64,000 bases of DNA from Diplonema papillatum. Lineage: Eukaryota > Euglenozoa > Diplonemea > Diplonemida > Diplonemidae. Shown piece by piece: positions 9,841-19,382 of the stretch (positions within the stretch are counted from its first letter, which is position 1; every line of letters starts with the position of its first letter). The notes beneath the pieces were generated by a model. It saw only the letters and a list, made by a program, of their open reading frames with translations, was not told the DNA's origin and did no database searches. The translations under genes were made by a program, and so were the position numbers. The DNA is taken from NCBI GenBank assembly GCA_030068145.1, contig JAPJBO010000234.1, forward strand, positions 186,001-250,000, written 5' to 3'.

Positions 9841-10401
9841 CAAGCTTTCCTCTCTCAGCTCCGCCCCACAGCAGTGAGAACATGTCCATCGCTGCTTCGA
9901 ACACCACACGTAACCATCTCCAAGCATTGCAAGCTTTCAACCGGCAGGGCAGTTGAGAACAACAAGTAGTTCACTCTGATGCAAGAGCGTAACGGTCAAC
10001 CGCAGCATGCGAAAGCTTGAGTAGAAGCTAGCACAATGTCATAGCCCCGTCCGCTCTGATCTGTCGTTGACTGTCTCCACCGGTGTTGTAATCAGCGGGG
10101 CGCCAAGCCCCATTGCAATGCCCTGCCTTCCCATCTATGTGCCGGTCCACCCCCTCTTGATAGACCGTGATAGACCGAAGAATACAGCACCGGGCAATTC
10201 GAGCAGCTCTAGGGACTAGGGATGGACCTGATAGACCGTGGTGGACCGTGATTCACCGTGATAAACGGCGGCAGGCACTTCGATGCAGTTTCAAGAGATA
10301 GGGACGGACCGGCTCAATCTACTCCAACTTGTGCATCCTGATGACAGCGCATAGAACGGGTTGAGAATGCTCTCGTGTTTGGAGCACCTACCGGTATGTA
10401 A
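9841..10401. other. Intergenic with dispersed repeats
   Basis: 9985-10130 is related to 35090-35200 (gtaacggtcaaccgcagc, ccccgtccgctct, ggcgccaagcccc). 10160-10280 has several gatagaccgtg repeats. 10255-10320 (cggcaggcacttcgatgcag, gatagggacggaccggctca) is present inverted at 53872-53935. No gene was recognised. Confidence 0.5.
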
Positions 10402-11577
10402 TCAGGACTGCGGGCTGGCCGAGGGGAAAATGCCGTCTATGGGGTTGGGGCTGGTGCTGGCCTGATGCGGCGAGTGCCACGAGCCCGGCAGCGACTGCTG
10501 GTACCTCGCGTCGCCGGGGGGCGACGCGTGCCACCGGATGGAGGCGACGCCGTCCGGCAGCCGCTTGTGCGCCTTCTCCCGCCCCCGCTGCACCCACTTG
10601 CGGTGCCGCATCGCCTCCTCGTACCGGCGCACGATGCGGTACGCGGCGAAGGCCAGCACGCCGGCCAAGATGATCAGCGCGATCACGACCGTGGCCACCA
10701 CGTACCGGGTGTTGTCGTCTTCGCCGGCTCCGCCGTCCTCCCGCTGCCGGATTTCTTCTTTTTCCTGCGGCGTCGCCTCCGCCAGGTTCAACGGCGTCGC
10801 GCGCGGCTCGTTCGAAAACGGCACACTTGCGGCCACGCCGGCGCCGACGGCTCCAGCGCCGGTGTCCATGGAGGTGACCAGAGAGGCGTTCCGGACGTAG
10901 AACCCTGCGACGAGGGGGTCGACACGACCGTCGAACAGGCTCGTGAACGTGATTTGGTACACCGCGGCTGTAACCCAGCCGGCGATGAACCCGTCGGGGC
11001 GTCCGAGGGTTTGCCGGTAGCCGGTGACCCCGAAGAGCGTGAGCGCTTCGAACGCGCCAGCGGCGGAGACGACCTGCCCCTGGGCAAGGGCCAGCGCGCC
11101 TTCGGCGGTGGCCTGGTCGAAGTGCAGGGTGATCCCGCCGATCGACACGGCGCGGCCCGTGCACCGCAGGATCCCGGCGCGCAGCGAGGGCCAGGCCTCC
11201 CAGGTCTCCGGGAAGATGCGAATGTACCGCGTCAGCACAGGCAGCTCCGCCCTAACGGCCACGGTGCGGTCTGCGCCGCCGGACCCCACAAAGAACTCTG
11301 AGCCGCCGTCGGCCGTTAGACTCACCCACGTGCTGCGGTCGGCGCTGTGCTCCAGCCGGAGCAGCTTGACCCACGCGGCGCCGCCGTTCGGTGTCCTGCC
11401 GTCCTGCAGCACGACGCCGCTGACCAACACCAGCCCGCCCGCGTCCATTTCGTACCAGATCGGGTTCGGGCTGTTTGACGTGACGCCGGACATCCACCCG
11501 AAGTCATCGATGCGGCCTGATTTTGTGAGTGGCGGTAAAGAAAGGTGGAGACTACATTTAGCACAGCACGCTGCCAC
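10402..11577 (-). CDS. Discoidin (F5/8-type)-like, single-pass membrane protein; 5' end uncertain
   Basis: The open frame encodes 391 residues. Residues about 25-145 resemble a discoidin/F5-8C carbohydrate or lipid-binding beta-sandwich, with the diagnostic run LLRLEHSADRSTWVSL ... RYIRIFPETWEAWPSL. A second, unassigned domain follows (about 148-240), then an acidic linker and a clear transmembrane helix YVVATVVIALIILAGVLAF. The basic juxtamembrane segment (RRYEEAMRHRKWVQRGREK) implies a type I protein with a short cytoplasmic tail. No signal peptide is present at the first ATG, and the discoidin domain starts abruptly after tctttaccgccactcacaaaatcag (near 11517, minus strand), which resembles a 3' splice site. 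An upstream exon may therefore be missing, or the copy is 5'-truncated. Damaged copies of its tail lie just downstream. Domain call moderately sure, function unknown. Confidence 0.65.
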   Translation of the reverse strand: MAACCAKCSLHLSLPPLTKSGRIDDFGWMSGVTSNSPNPIWYEMDAGGLVLVSGVVLQDGRTPNGGAAWVKLLRLEHSADRSTWVSLTADGGSEFFVGSGGADRTVAVRAELPVLTRYIRIFPETWEAWPSLRAGILRCTGRAVSIGGITLHFDQATAEGALALAQGQVVSAAGAFEALTLFGVTGYRQTLGRPDGFIAGWVTAAVYQITFTSLFDGRVDPLVAGFYVRNASLVTSMDTGAGAVGAGVAASVPFSNEPRATPLNLAEATPQEKEEIRQREDGGAGEDDNTRYVVATVVIALIILAGVLAFAAYRIVRRYEEAMRHRKWVQRGREKAHKRLPDGVASIRWHASPPGDARYQQSLPGSWHSPHQASTSPNPIDGIFPSASPQS

Positions 11578-11584
11578 CCTAGAG

Positions 11585-11800
11585 TTAAAGTTCGCTTGAA
11601 ATTCCGGGGTTTTAGGGTCTCCGTGTGACCGTTCATGAATGGGTTCTCTTAGAGCAAGAAAGGGCTATGTGGTTACGGGTTGTATATTAAGTGCACGCTT
11701 TCGTTCTGGGTTATGGCTAGCCATGTCCGGGACTGTTTGTGACCGACACCAAGTACATTCCTTCGTGGAGTGTAGTCTTGGGCCCCCCACGTTCTACAAG
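11585..11800 (-). promoter_or_regulatory. Recurrent gene-upstream element, long copy
   Basis: The sequence cgcttgaaattccggggttt, tagggtctccgtgtgacc directly precedes the discoidin-type frame. It is followed further out by ggctagccatgt, gaccgacaccaag and tagtcttgggccccccac. The same series of blocks recurs at 25420-25590, and its first parts at 63838-63960. This shows the element can extend to about 200 bp. Confidence 0.4.
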
Positions 11801-11858
11801 TTGAGCAGGGGTTGCCTTGTAGCCCGTACCGGTCTGTTGTCCGCGTTTATATGTAGTC

Positions 11859-11930
11859 GATGCCAAAAGGGGGGGGGGGGGGGGGGGGGAAAACTTAGTT
11901 TAATGTTTAGGCAGGACACTGCCTCTCATG
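11859..11930. repeat. G run joined to hairpin-bearing tail motif
   Basis: cgatgccaaaag is followed by a ~20-nt G run and then cttagtttaatgtttaggca with a perfect 6-bp stem (AGGCAG at 11909-11914, CTGCCT at 11919-11924). On the minus strand it reads as a hairpin tail ending in a C run, the same arrangement as at the 3' end of the retroelement at 42714. Confidence 0.55.
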
Positions 11931-11968
11931 CAAGTCCCCGCAAAGTTCACGAAGTCGTGGAGTCGATG

Positions 11969-13560
11969 CCAAAAGGGGGGGTTTGGGCGGAAGAATCCCC
12001 GCATAGTTCACCAGGGTCTGACGGGTACTGAGGCCCCATATCCTTCCTAAAACATGATTCTGCGTTCAAATACGCCCTCAGAAGCCTCCGGAGAGCCTTC
12101 TATGATGTCCCAAATGCGATTTTATGGGTTTTTAGGGGGTCCCCCCGTCTGCTGGCCGTAAACCGCCATAGAAGACACATATGCAACCTGATGCTGGGTC
12201 GCTCCTCGGAGCAAAATCTCGGCCTAAACACACGTTTTCGGCGTTCTCTATCATTCTCCAGGTGCATTCGACCCTCGGACTTCATAAATTATCTCGCTTA
12301 CAGGTGTTCCGGGGTGTGCAAAAACAAGGCGAATGGACCCTACAGACCGTACCACGCCCTGCCTGTCTATACAGGCTTTGGGGTCGAATTGCGCCGCCTT
12401 GGCGCCATGTGCACCGTTTTGGTCTCGTTTGTGCTGCTTTGGGATCCACTAAGAACTCTGGTCTGATTTGCGGGACGCTTTGCTCGGTTTTGGTGCCCAC
12501 TTTCACCGTTCAAAGTGCATCCAGTGGTGAAGACTTTGCGCCGAAGCTGGAGAGGAAGCGACCCAGTAGGCGCCACTTCACCGTGAGCGGGTCTCGGAAC
12601 AGGACTCAAACTGTGGCCCAGGTGATACTGCCGACCATGGCGGGTGTGTGCGCCACACAGTTTGTCTGACCAAGCTCACTGCACAGAGAGAGCTTGCCAC
12701 ACATCCCTCGGGTCATGTGCCGCCTGTGCAAGTCATCCAGCGAGAAGCACTTTGCAGCCATGGGTGAGAAAGATGCCAGAAGGGAAGACATTGCCAGGAA
12801 AGCTCTGAAAGCCTGCCCTGAAAGCGGTGAAGCCTGCTTCAAAATCATGAAGTGAACGCGTCGTAGTCAACCGCTTCGACGACGATTGAGAACGGCTGAT
12901 GATCGCCTGTTACTTAACGTGACCTCTTCGCTTACAACGCTTGTCCTACTTCGTTCACGAAGCCTTGCAGAATCACCAGAATAGCATAAAATGATGCCGG
13001 TAGAGCCTGCACAGGCCTTAGAACAGTGAAAGTGGGCGCCAAAACCGAGGAAAGCGTCCCGCAAATCAGACCAGAGTTCTTAGTGGGACCCCAAAGCAGC
13101 ACAAACGAAGCCCGAAACGGTGCATATGGCGCCAAAGCCGGCAAAGCCTGTACAGACAGGCAGGGCGTAGTTCGGTCTGTCCCCAATGCAGGGGGCCATT
13201 CTCCTTATCTTTGCACGTCCCGGAACACCTGTGAGTGAAAGAAACTACGAAGCCCGAGGGTCGAATGCACCTGGAGAGTGCTAGAGAACGCCGAAAACGT
13301 GTGTTTGGGCTGGGATCTTGCACAGAGAAGCGACCCAGCATCAGGTTGCATATGTGTCTACTATGGCGGTTTACGGCCAGCAGGCGGGGGACCCCCTAAA
13401 AACCCACAAAATCGCATGTGGGACATCATAGAAGGCTCTCCGGAGGCTTCTGAGGGCGTATTTGAACGCAGAATGATGTTTTAGGAAGGGTATGGGGCCT
13501 CAGTACCAGTCAGACCCTGGTGAACTATGCGGGGATTTTTCCGCCCAAACCCCCCCCCCC
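11969..13560. mobile_element. Foldback element with ~520-bp inverted arms
   Basis: The left arm (about 11980-12510) and right arm (about 13020-13550) are inverted copies of each other. Matching blocks include gttcaaatacgccctcagaa, gacatcatagaaggctctcc in complement, and ggcgccatgtgcaccgtttt. Both outer ends finish in tttgggcgga.../...tccgcccaaa next to a G or C run. The right arm is ~95% like the separate copy at 14359-14888, while the left arm is more diverged. The core (12510-13020) carries one small candidate frame. A diverged arm also lies at 5625-5780. The class is not clear: long-armed foldback DNA transposon, or two C-tailed copies head to head. Confidence 0.65.
12715..12855 (+). CDS. 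Small Cys-bearing frame in the foldback core
   Basis: A 46-codon frame from ATG 12715 (MCRLCKSSSEKHFAAMGEKD...) has a C-x-x-C pair, a helical charged middle and two further Cys near the end. The composition is protein-like. Upstream plus-strand frames also contain protein-like pieces (RKRPSRRHFTVSGSRNRTQT), so this could be the end of a decayed element protein. No family was recognised. Confidence 0.25.
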   Translation: MCRLCKSSSEKHFAAMGEKDARREDIARKALKACPESGEACFKIMK

Positions 13561-14228
13561 CCCCCCAGGGGTACCTGTAACTCGGGGCCCGGGCCCTGGA
13601 AAATTTTCCAGGGTTTTGGCCCTGAACGATTACCAAAGGAAAAACTCTCTGGTACGAGATGCAATTCGTTTACAATTCCATTCCAGGGCCCCAGACTGTC
13701 CTTGAGCTCAACGGATTCAAAAGCGTTCAAAAACGTCCTCGGAATGTATTTTTCGACACAGCCACGAAACCTGAAGGAGGTTTTCAGGTTCTGGCAGGTC
13801 TAGCTGGCTGTCTAAAGGGTACCACGGCTCAGTCACCCAAGGTCACAGGTGGCAAGGTGGGTGTTGAAAAAAAAAAATTTTTTTTTTGGGCCGGAATCCC
13901 TAAAAACTCGCATTTCGGAAAGTTTTTGTCCCACATTTTTCCCAGGGCATTTTGACCATTTCACCTTAGAGCCTCCGCCCGCTCAGCCCCTATGGTAAAT
14001 GCACGACTGTGAGCTTTTTTTATCAAATTTTATCAAGTTTATTTCTTGATTTTTTCTCGTCTTGCTCTCCGCTTGTTGTGGAAGCTGCAATATTGACGAT
14101 TCCATCCTTGGATGGCGTGATTACCGTGGGCCTGGACCCTATCTGGACCCTAGCGCTAACCCGGGGCCCGGGGCCCGGGCCCGGGCCCCGGAGACCCTGG
14201 ATTTACAGGTACCCTTGCCCCCCCCCCC
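13561..14228. other. Noncoding, homopolymer and palindrome rich
   Basis: It contains a perfect 20-bp palindrome (ccctggaaaattttccaggg, 13594-13613), A/T runs near 13867-13888, and a GC-only palindromic stretch of gggcccgggcc units at 14160-14195. No gene is visible. Confidence 0.5.
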
Positions 14229-14358
14229 AGTGCTGATGCTAAGGCCCCTAAACTCGGCATCGTTGTCAGCCGGACGGCAACGAGGGGTGGGTGGGTACCC
14301 CCCCCCCTAAACACCCCCCCCCCCTCCTGCAGGGCCTGTGTGCAGCAGGGTGGTGACC
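14229..14358. repeat. Left copy of ~128-bp direct duplication
   Basis: The block from agtgctgatgctaaggcccc to cagcagggtggtgacc is repeated at 14889-15015, with differences only in C-run lengths. The two copies flank the half foldback copy at 14359-14888 exactly, as a very long target duplication would. Confidence 0.75.
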
Positions 14359-14888
14359 GGCGCCAAAACCGAGGAAAAGCGTCCCGCAAATCAGACCAGA
14401 GTTCTTAGTGGGACCCCAAAGCAGCACAAACGAAGCCCGAAACGGTGCATATGGCGCCAAAGCCGGCAAAGCCTGTACAGACAGGCAGGGCGTAGTTCGG
14501 TCTGTCCCCAATGCAGGGGGCCATTCTCCTTATCTTTGCACGTCCCGGAACACCTGTGAGTGAAAGAAACTACGAAGCCCGAGGGTCGAATGCACCTGGA
14601 GAGTGCTAGAGAACGCCGAAAACGTGTGTTTGGGCTGGGATTTTGCACAGAGAAGCGACCCAGCATCAGGTTGCATATGTGTCTACTATGGCGGTTTACG
14701 GCCAGCAGGCGGGGGGACCCCCTAAAAACCCACAAAATCGCATTTGGGACATCATAGAAGGCTCTCCGGAGGCTTCTGAGGGCGTATTTGAACGCAGAAT
14801 GATGTTTTAGGAAGGGTATGGGGCCTCAGTACCCGTCAGACCCTGGTGAACTATGCGGGGATTTTTCCGCCCAAACCCCCCCCCCCCC
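14359..14888 (+). mobile_element. Truncated, C-tailed single arm of the foldback element
   Basis: The sequence matches the right arm of the foldback at about 13035-13560, from ggcgccaaaaccgagg to the terminal ccgcccaaacc plus a C run. It starts abruptly inside the arm and ends in the homopolymer, like a 5'-truncated, tailed retroposed copy. It is flanked by the duplicated ~128-bp block. Confidence 0.65.
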
Positions 14889-15015
14889 AGTGCTGATGCT
14901 AAGGCCCCTAAACTCGGCATCGTTGTCAGCCGGACGGCAACGAGGGGTGGGTGGGTACCCCCCCCCCTAAACACCCCCCCCTCCTGCAGGGCCTGTGTGC
15001 AGCAGGGTGGTGACC
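14889..15015. repeat. Right copy of ~128-bp direct duplication
   Basis: This is the second copy of the block at 14229-14358. It begins directly after the C run that ends the inserted arm and finishes at ggtggtgacc, after which unique sequence continues. Confidence 0.75.
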
Positions 15016-15684
15016 GCTCTAAGGTGGTTTCCTCAGCAGCGACCAAGAAAAAAAAATTTTTTTTTGGCCCAAATCCTCCCAAAAAAGCACTCGAAAAAAA
15101 AGAATTTGACCCACTTTTTCCACCATTTCACCTTAGAGAATTTAGCTAAGGTGGGTCCCACAGTAGGTCCACAGTGGGTTGCACCAGGAGGGGGGGGGGG
15201 GTAACCCCCCCCCCCCCAGGGTTAGCAACTTCGTTTTGGGTCTCAGGCTTAGTATCAGCACTGCCCCCCCCCCCCCCCTTTTGGCATCGTACCATATGTA
15301 TTTTCTCGCAGAGTGGTGCTTGGGTTTCGCGACACTTGCGGTGCTTCACGTGGTGCGGGTTGTTTCCGCCTAATATAAGGTGATTTTCTGGGTAGATTTG
15401 CAGGGTAAAACTGTTCGTTGCTCGCCACAGTTAAGGCGCTCGGGGCACCGTGGTTGGTGAGGTTATTCGTGTTCTTATTTTTGATAGGAGCTGGTACCAG
15501 GGAAAGCCTGCTACACGGGAGCCAAGCTTCGCGTGTTCGGCGGTACTGCAGAGCCACGGGCCTACGGGATGCCATCCAGGAGTGGCGGACATGGAACCCT
15601 TGCGACCCCGGGAAGTCCGCAGTCCTCGTTCGTCGGCGGGGAAGAGAGAGCAAGCCTAAAAAAGGAGAAACGAGACCGAGAGAG
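15016..15684. other. Noncoding with G/C runs and dispersed repeat pieces
   Basis: G and C runs occur at 15190-15220 and 15265-15280. The latter is followed by cttttggcatcgtacc, the complement of the cgatgccaaaag-G-run junction seen at 5625 and 11860. 15499-15570 (gggaaagcctgctacacggg, ggtactgcagagccacgggc) is part of the dispersed repeat also at 17440, 21700 and 35230. No gene is visible. Confidence 0.5.
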
Positions 15685-15997
15685 GATGGTGGGTTGTGTG
15701 CACACACCCACGAGTATGGTGTAGCGGTGGATACAATCAGCTGCTCATCCGTGGATACCACCACATCCACCGATACCACGATAGGTGCTAGTGGATGGTG
15801 GGTTGTGTGTACGAGTATGGTGTAGCGGTGGATACCACCAGCTGCTACCTACTCAGCATCCGTGATACCTACGAGGTGATGGTACCAAGGTGCTGTGGAT
15901 ACCACCACATACACCGATACCACGATAGGTGCTAGTGGATGGTGGGTTGTGTGTACACACCCCACGGTTTTGGTGCAGCGGTGGATACCACCAGCTG
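15685..15997. repeat. Imperfect tandem repeat, three units
   Basis: ggatggtgggttgtgtg... recurs at 15685, 15791 and 15936. Each unit carries agcggtggatac and ends in ccgataccacgataggtgct. Units are 106 and 145 bp because of indels. The motif style resembles the 177-bp satellite at 4.1-5.0 kb. Confidence 0.7.
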
Positions 15998-16789
15998 CTA
16001 CCTACTCAGCATCCGGAGAGGAGAGAGAGCGCGCACACCTCTGTGAAAGCCTTGCCCGGGGATGCCCTGGCTGTTCGGGCACCCACCGCCGGGGCAGGGC
16101 AGGTGCGTCGACGAGGCGAGGCGCGCGCTGTCGGCGACGTTGAGGGTCTCGTACTCGATGCAGGCCCCGTCCGTCGTCGCCTCGTTGACCGCGTTCACGT
16201 CGAACAGCACCGGGCCGGACGCGACGAACTCCGGCGTCTCCCTCGGCGTGACCGGCACGGGCTGCACGACCGGCGCCCTGGTCGCCGGCGCAGCCGTCGC
16301 AGGCGGGTTGGTGCCCGGCGCCGCGGAGGCCGGCACCGGGGTGGGGCTGGCGGGAGGCTCTTCGGGCACGATCGCATCCCACGGGCCGAGGAACGGCGGG
16401 AGGACGAACAGCGGCGGCTGCGCCGCGGTCGCGACGCAGATCGTCTGCACGCCTGGCGTCGCGAAGGTGCGGATGGAACCTGTGGGGTTCCAGAAGAGGG
16501 AACCGCCCATCACGATGCAGTTGATGTGCAGGTCGGCCTTCGGCTGCGCGAGCACCGCGTCGCTGATCGTCAGGTTGTCCGCCGTCGTGTCGGTCAGGTT
16601 GAAGAACAGAGCCCCGGCTTCGCACTCCGCCGGTGTGTCGACAACCCGTGTCCAGCTGGGCGGGCAAGACCCATCAAACAAATTAAAGTCGGCGCTCGGC
16701 GATGTCGTGGCCGGTGCGCCCGTTTCCGGCGCATCCGTCAGAGGCGCCGCAGCCAGTGCTGCGCAGGCCACCGCGAGGGCGGCCTGCAT
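15998..16789 (-). CDS. Secreted protein with a Cys-bearing protist domain
   Basis: From the ATG at 16789 the protein has 263 residues and starts with a good signal peptide (MQAALAVACAALAAAPL). An in-frame extension to 16954 exists but would bury the signal. Residues about 39-115 (CPPSWTRVV...CEAGALFFNL...INCIVMGGSLFWNPTG...VQTIC) follow the spacing of a small cysteine-containing domain that I associate with many secreted proteins of algae and protists. Its molecular role is not known to me. A Pro/Ala/Thr-rich stalk (about 130-185) and a C-terminal part with four Cys follow. There is no membrane anchor. A decayed copy of the Cys domain lies upstream at 17090-17415. Real gene likely; domain link is from memory of pattern only. 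Confidence 0.6.
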   Translation of the reverse strand: MQAALAVACAALAAAPLTDAPETGAPATTSPSADFNLFDGSCPPSWTRVVDTPAECEAGALFFNLTDTTADNLTISDAVLAQPKADLHINCIVMGGSLFWNPTGSIRTFATPGVQTICVATAAQPPLFVLPPFLGPWDAIVPEEPPASPTPVPASAAPGTNPPATAAPATRAPVVQPVPVTPRETPEFVASGPVLFDVNAVNEATTDGACIEYETLNVADSARLASSTHLPCPGGGCPNSQGIPGQGFHRGVRALSPLRMLSR

Positions 16790-17089
16790 CCGCCGGGCTA
16801 CGGGTCTCTTGTTATGTGTATGTGTATGAGTTTCTTTTCCCCAACGACAGGAAAGTGTCAGACTACGCCCCTCCTGGTTGATCGAGTGATGGTGATGTCG
16901 TAGGATAGCACAGAACAGGGCCCAGAAAAAAGAACAGGGAAGCAGAGTGCCCACAGTGTCATGGCAGTACTGCAGCTGCTTGCTTGCAAAAGACTAGTGG
17001 ATCTCGCCTGATGTGGTATGTTACACGCTGCCAACTAATATTTTCTTCTCACCAGACAGTTTTATGTCCAGACCAGACCTCAGCTGGGC

Positions 17090-17415
17090 AGCACGCAATT
17101 GCTGATCGCCAATAGTCAGGTTGTCCGCCGTCGTGTCGGTCAGGTTGAAGAACAGGGCCCCGGCTTCGCACTCCGGCGGAGTTTCTGCTCTTCGTATTGT
17201 CTGACGAGAACTGCCTAGAAGAAAGGGAGAAGTAAGAACACGTCTTTGTAACTGATAGCAGTAGCGCATCGAAAACTTAAATTTTTCTTCGGACCAACCA
17301 CACCCTGAAGGCTGGGTGAAGTTCTCTAATCGACTTTTCGTGGTGCATCAACTCGCCCAGTGAAACTGTGAGTGTCTCGACTACACGGGTCCAGCTGGGC
17401 GGGCACGACCCGTCG
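17090..17415 (-). pseudogene. Decayed copy of the secreted-protein Cys domain, split by ~180 bp
   Basis: Two blocks match codons about 36-70 of the gene at 15998. 17375-17415 encodes DGSCPPSWTRVVE, and 17100-17190 encodes ETPPECEAGALFFNLTDTTA. In the intact gene they are adjacent. Here about 180 bp, ending in a pyrimidine-rich ctttcttctag-like stretch, lies between them. It could be an insertion, or an intron that the other copy lacks. The frame decays after TADNLTIG. Confidence 0.6.
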
Positions 17416-18204
17416 AACATCAATGGAAGTCACGACAGGCGGCGGTACTGCAGAGCCACGGGCCTACGGGTCAAGTGGCTACCGATTTCCCAAACTAAAC
17501 CGCGACTAGCTTCGGCGGACGGCAACTTTCAAAATCACATCCTTGGGTCCTAACGACCCCCAGTTTGGGGTTCTGATGATTTTCCTTGAGGAATTGCCTT
17601 GCGGAGGTGATTCTGCCTTGTTCTTGCGTTCTGCAGCCATTATTTCAGCCTAAACAAGCACCCGACCAGTTATTTTCTGATCCGCATTTTCGCCCGCAAA
17701 CCCGATCCCCATTTTAGGACCACCTGAGTGGTAGGTTTCGCGTTTTGGGTTGCTGGGACCCCGTGTGTCTAACCGGGTCTATGCGAGTTCGAATGGACCT
17801 CCGGGCGTAACGCACTCAGGAGCCTTGTTGTTCCGAAGGTTCAAGCCTCATTTCTTCAACTGCTCTATCCTTCTCCAGAACAAGTACGGCTAGACTTGAC
17901 CGGGAAACCCTGGGCGTTTGAGGTGTGAGAGAATGACAGGTCATCGAACTGTAGTGTCATTCGGAGTCGGGGCTGGCATGTTGCATGTCGCGTGCATAGC
18001 AGGTGATCTGCAGGTGTACGCTACAGCACACTGCACCAGAACAAGCGCCGTGAGCTTGGTATATGACTCGTCCTGACCGGCAGAATATTGGCCGTCTCGG
18101 GTTTGAACGAGTGACAGGTCATCGAACTGTAGTGTCATTCGGAGTCGCGGGAAGTTGGCATGTTGCATGTTGGAACGACGCCTCGATCTGAGCTGCCGGA
18201 ATCG
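17416..18204. other. Intergenic with duplicated blocks
   Basis: 17436-17500 is a piece of the dispersed repeat with ggtactgcagagccacgggc and aagtggctaccgatttccca (also 21745 and, inverted, 35220). The block gacaggtcatcgaactgtag, gtcattcggagtcg occurs at 17936 and 18115, a direct repeat about 178 bp apart. No gene was recognised. Confidence 0.5.
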
Positions 18205-18500
18205 GATTAATGTTGAACCGGGTAAACCCTGTGACACCCCCCAAAAATGGGGCTGGGTGTCCCAGGTTTAACCCGGTTCGGCATTTCTTCGATTTATTCG
18301 ATTCTTCGTTTGCGACTTTGCGTACGCAGAATTGAGCACCCAAGGGCGCGGGCAAGCACCAGGGTCGTGATATACTCAGCTCGACCCTAGATGCCCTGTC
18401 ATAGGAGGCTGCTAGTGCAGTCACGCAGGTGACTACCTGGGACACCCCCCGCGTGTCCCACGTTTTACCCGGTCTGTCATTTACCCGTTCCAGCTTTACT
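18205..18500. repeat. Hairpin-bounded dispersed repeat, copy 2
   Basis: Same order as at 8500-9230 but only about 290 bp long. A long hairpin lies at 18213-18278 (gaaccgggtaaaccctgtga ... gtgtcccaggtttaacccgg), then ttcggcattt, a middle with cagctcgaccctagatgccc, a short hairpin at 18434-18464 and tgtcatttacccgttccag. The copies share both ends and differ by internal deletion, as nonautonomous transposons do. Confidence 0.6.
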
Positions 18501-19220
18501 CCAGTTCAACTCTATTCCAACTACGGTAAGTGCAGCTTCGGCTCGACAGACACAGGAAGTGGCAACTCCAGAGCTCAAGTTGCAGCCGGCGGAAAGTGTG
18601 CACGGGAGCTGGCACAAGCACAGCAGGTGATCGGAAATAAAACTGCAAGTGATGCTGCGAATCTAGCACACTCGTGAGCCCGCACCGAAGCCGGCGACCC
18701 CCCGCAAAGGACCTGGACTCTTCTGCACGTAAAGACAACCTCTGCCTGCAACGGACAGCCGTGGAATCGCGGAGACACGTACTCGCACGGAACTGGACTT
18801 TTCTGCACGAAGAGAACACGTACCTCGTAACGAACGAAGGCTCGTGAAATTGCTGAGACACGCACTTTATTACCGACCATCGGTATGCAGGCGGGTCGAC
18901 TTCGAAGCACACACAGGCAGAGCGCGCACCAAGGCGTGCCAACATGTAGGTGGCCTCGTATGGGGTCCAATCCTTGCGGCCGATTTCTAACAGTTCCAGG
19001 GGTCAAAACTTGCCCAGCTTGCAGCAGGGAACTGGCTTGCCACACGCGGGTTTGCGGGTTTGCGGGTCAGCTTTTTTTTTTTCCGTCGGCAGTGCCGCGG
19101 ATTTCGGCGGATCGAAGAGCCGTCAAAGAGCTGGCGCCTATGGGACAGAGCTAGGATGGCCCACTCCGAGACAGCAGCGAAAGGTCGCGAGCCGCATGGG
19201 GCGGACGCACTGACCGCCTA
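18501..19220. other. Intergenic, no gene recognised
   Basis: A direct repeat of ggactcttctgcacgtaaag / ggacttttctgcacgaagag occurs at 18713 and 18792. A T run lies at 19072-19081. No convincing coding frame. Confidence 0.4.
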
Positions 19221-19358
19221 TCATTGCGATTGCGGGGGGACCCCGATGAGACGAGCGGTGGCCTCGTACTTGTCTTCCTTGATTAACTCGGTCAATTCGA
19301 TCCGCTTCGAGACAGTGAGATCGTAGGCCTCGTAGAACTTCTTGGCGCATCGTGACAT
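19221..19358 (-). CDS. Short frame, probable 5' gene fragment
   Basis: The ATG at 19358 opens 45 codons (MSRCAKKFYEAYDLTVSKRI...EDKYEATARLIGVPPQSQ). The composition is that of a helical, charged protein with none of the low-complexity bias of the surrounding DNA. A copy of the upstream element lies about 25-100 bp before it, as for the truncated ATPase and zinc-protein copies. It is most likely the first part of a gene cut short by rearrangement. Family unknown. Confidence 0.4.
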   Translation of the reverse strand: MSRCAKKFYEAYDLTVSKRIELTELIKEDKYEATARLIGVPPQSQ

Positions 19359-19382
19359 GCACGTTTTCTCGCCTGTTTTGGT

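Noticed and set aside
12606-12848. 80-codon minus-strand frame in the foldback core
   Set aside because: The opposite-strand frame at 12715-12855 has more protein-like composition. The minus frame appears to be its shadow.
16002-16667. 221- and 255-codon frames overlapping the secreted-protein gene
   Set aside because: They are alternate-frame shadows. Only the 15998-16789 frame has a signal peptide and a Cys pattern retained in the decayed copy.
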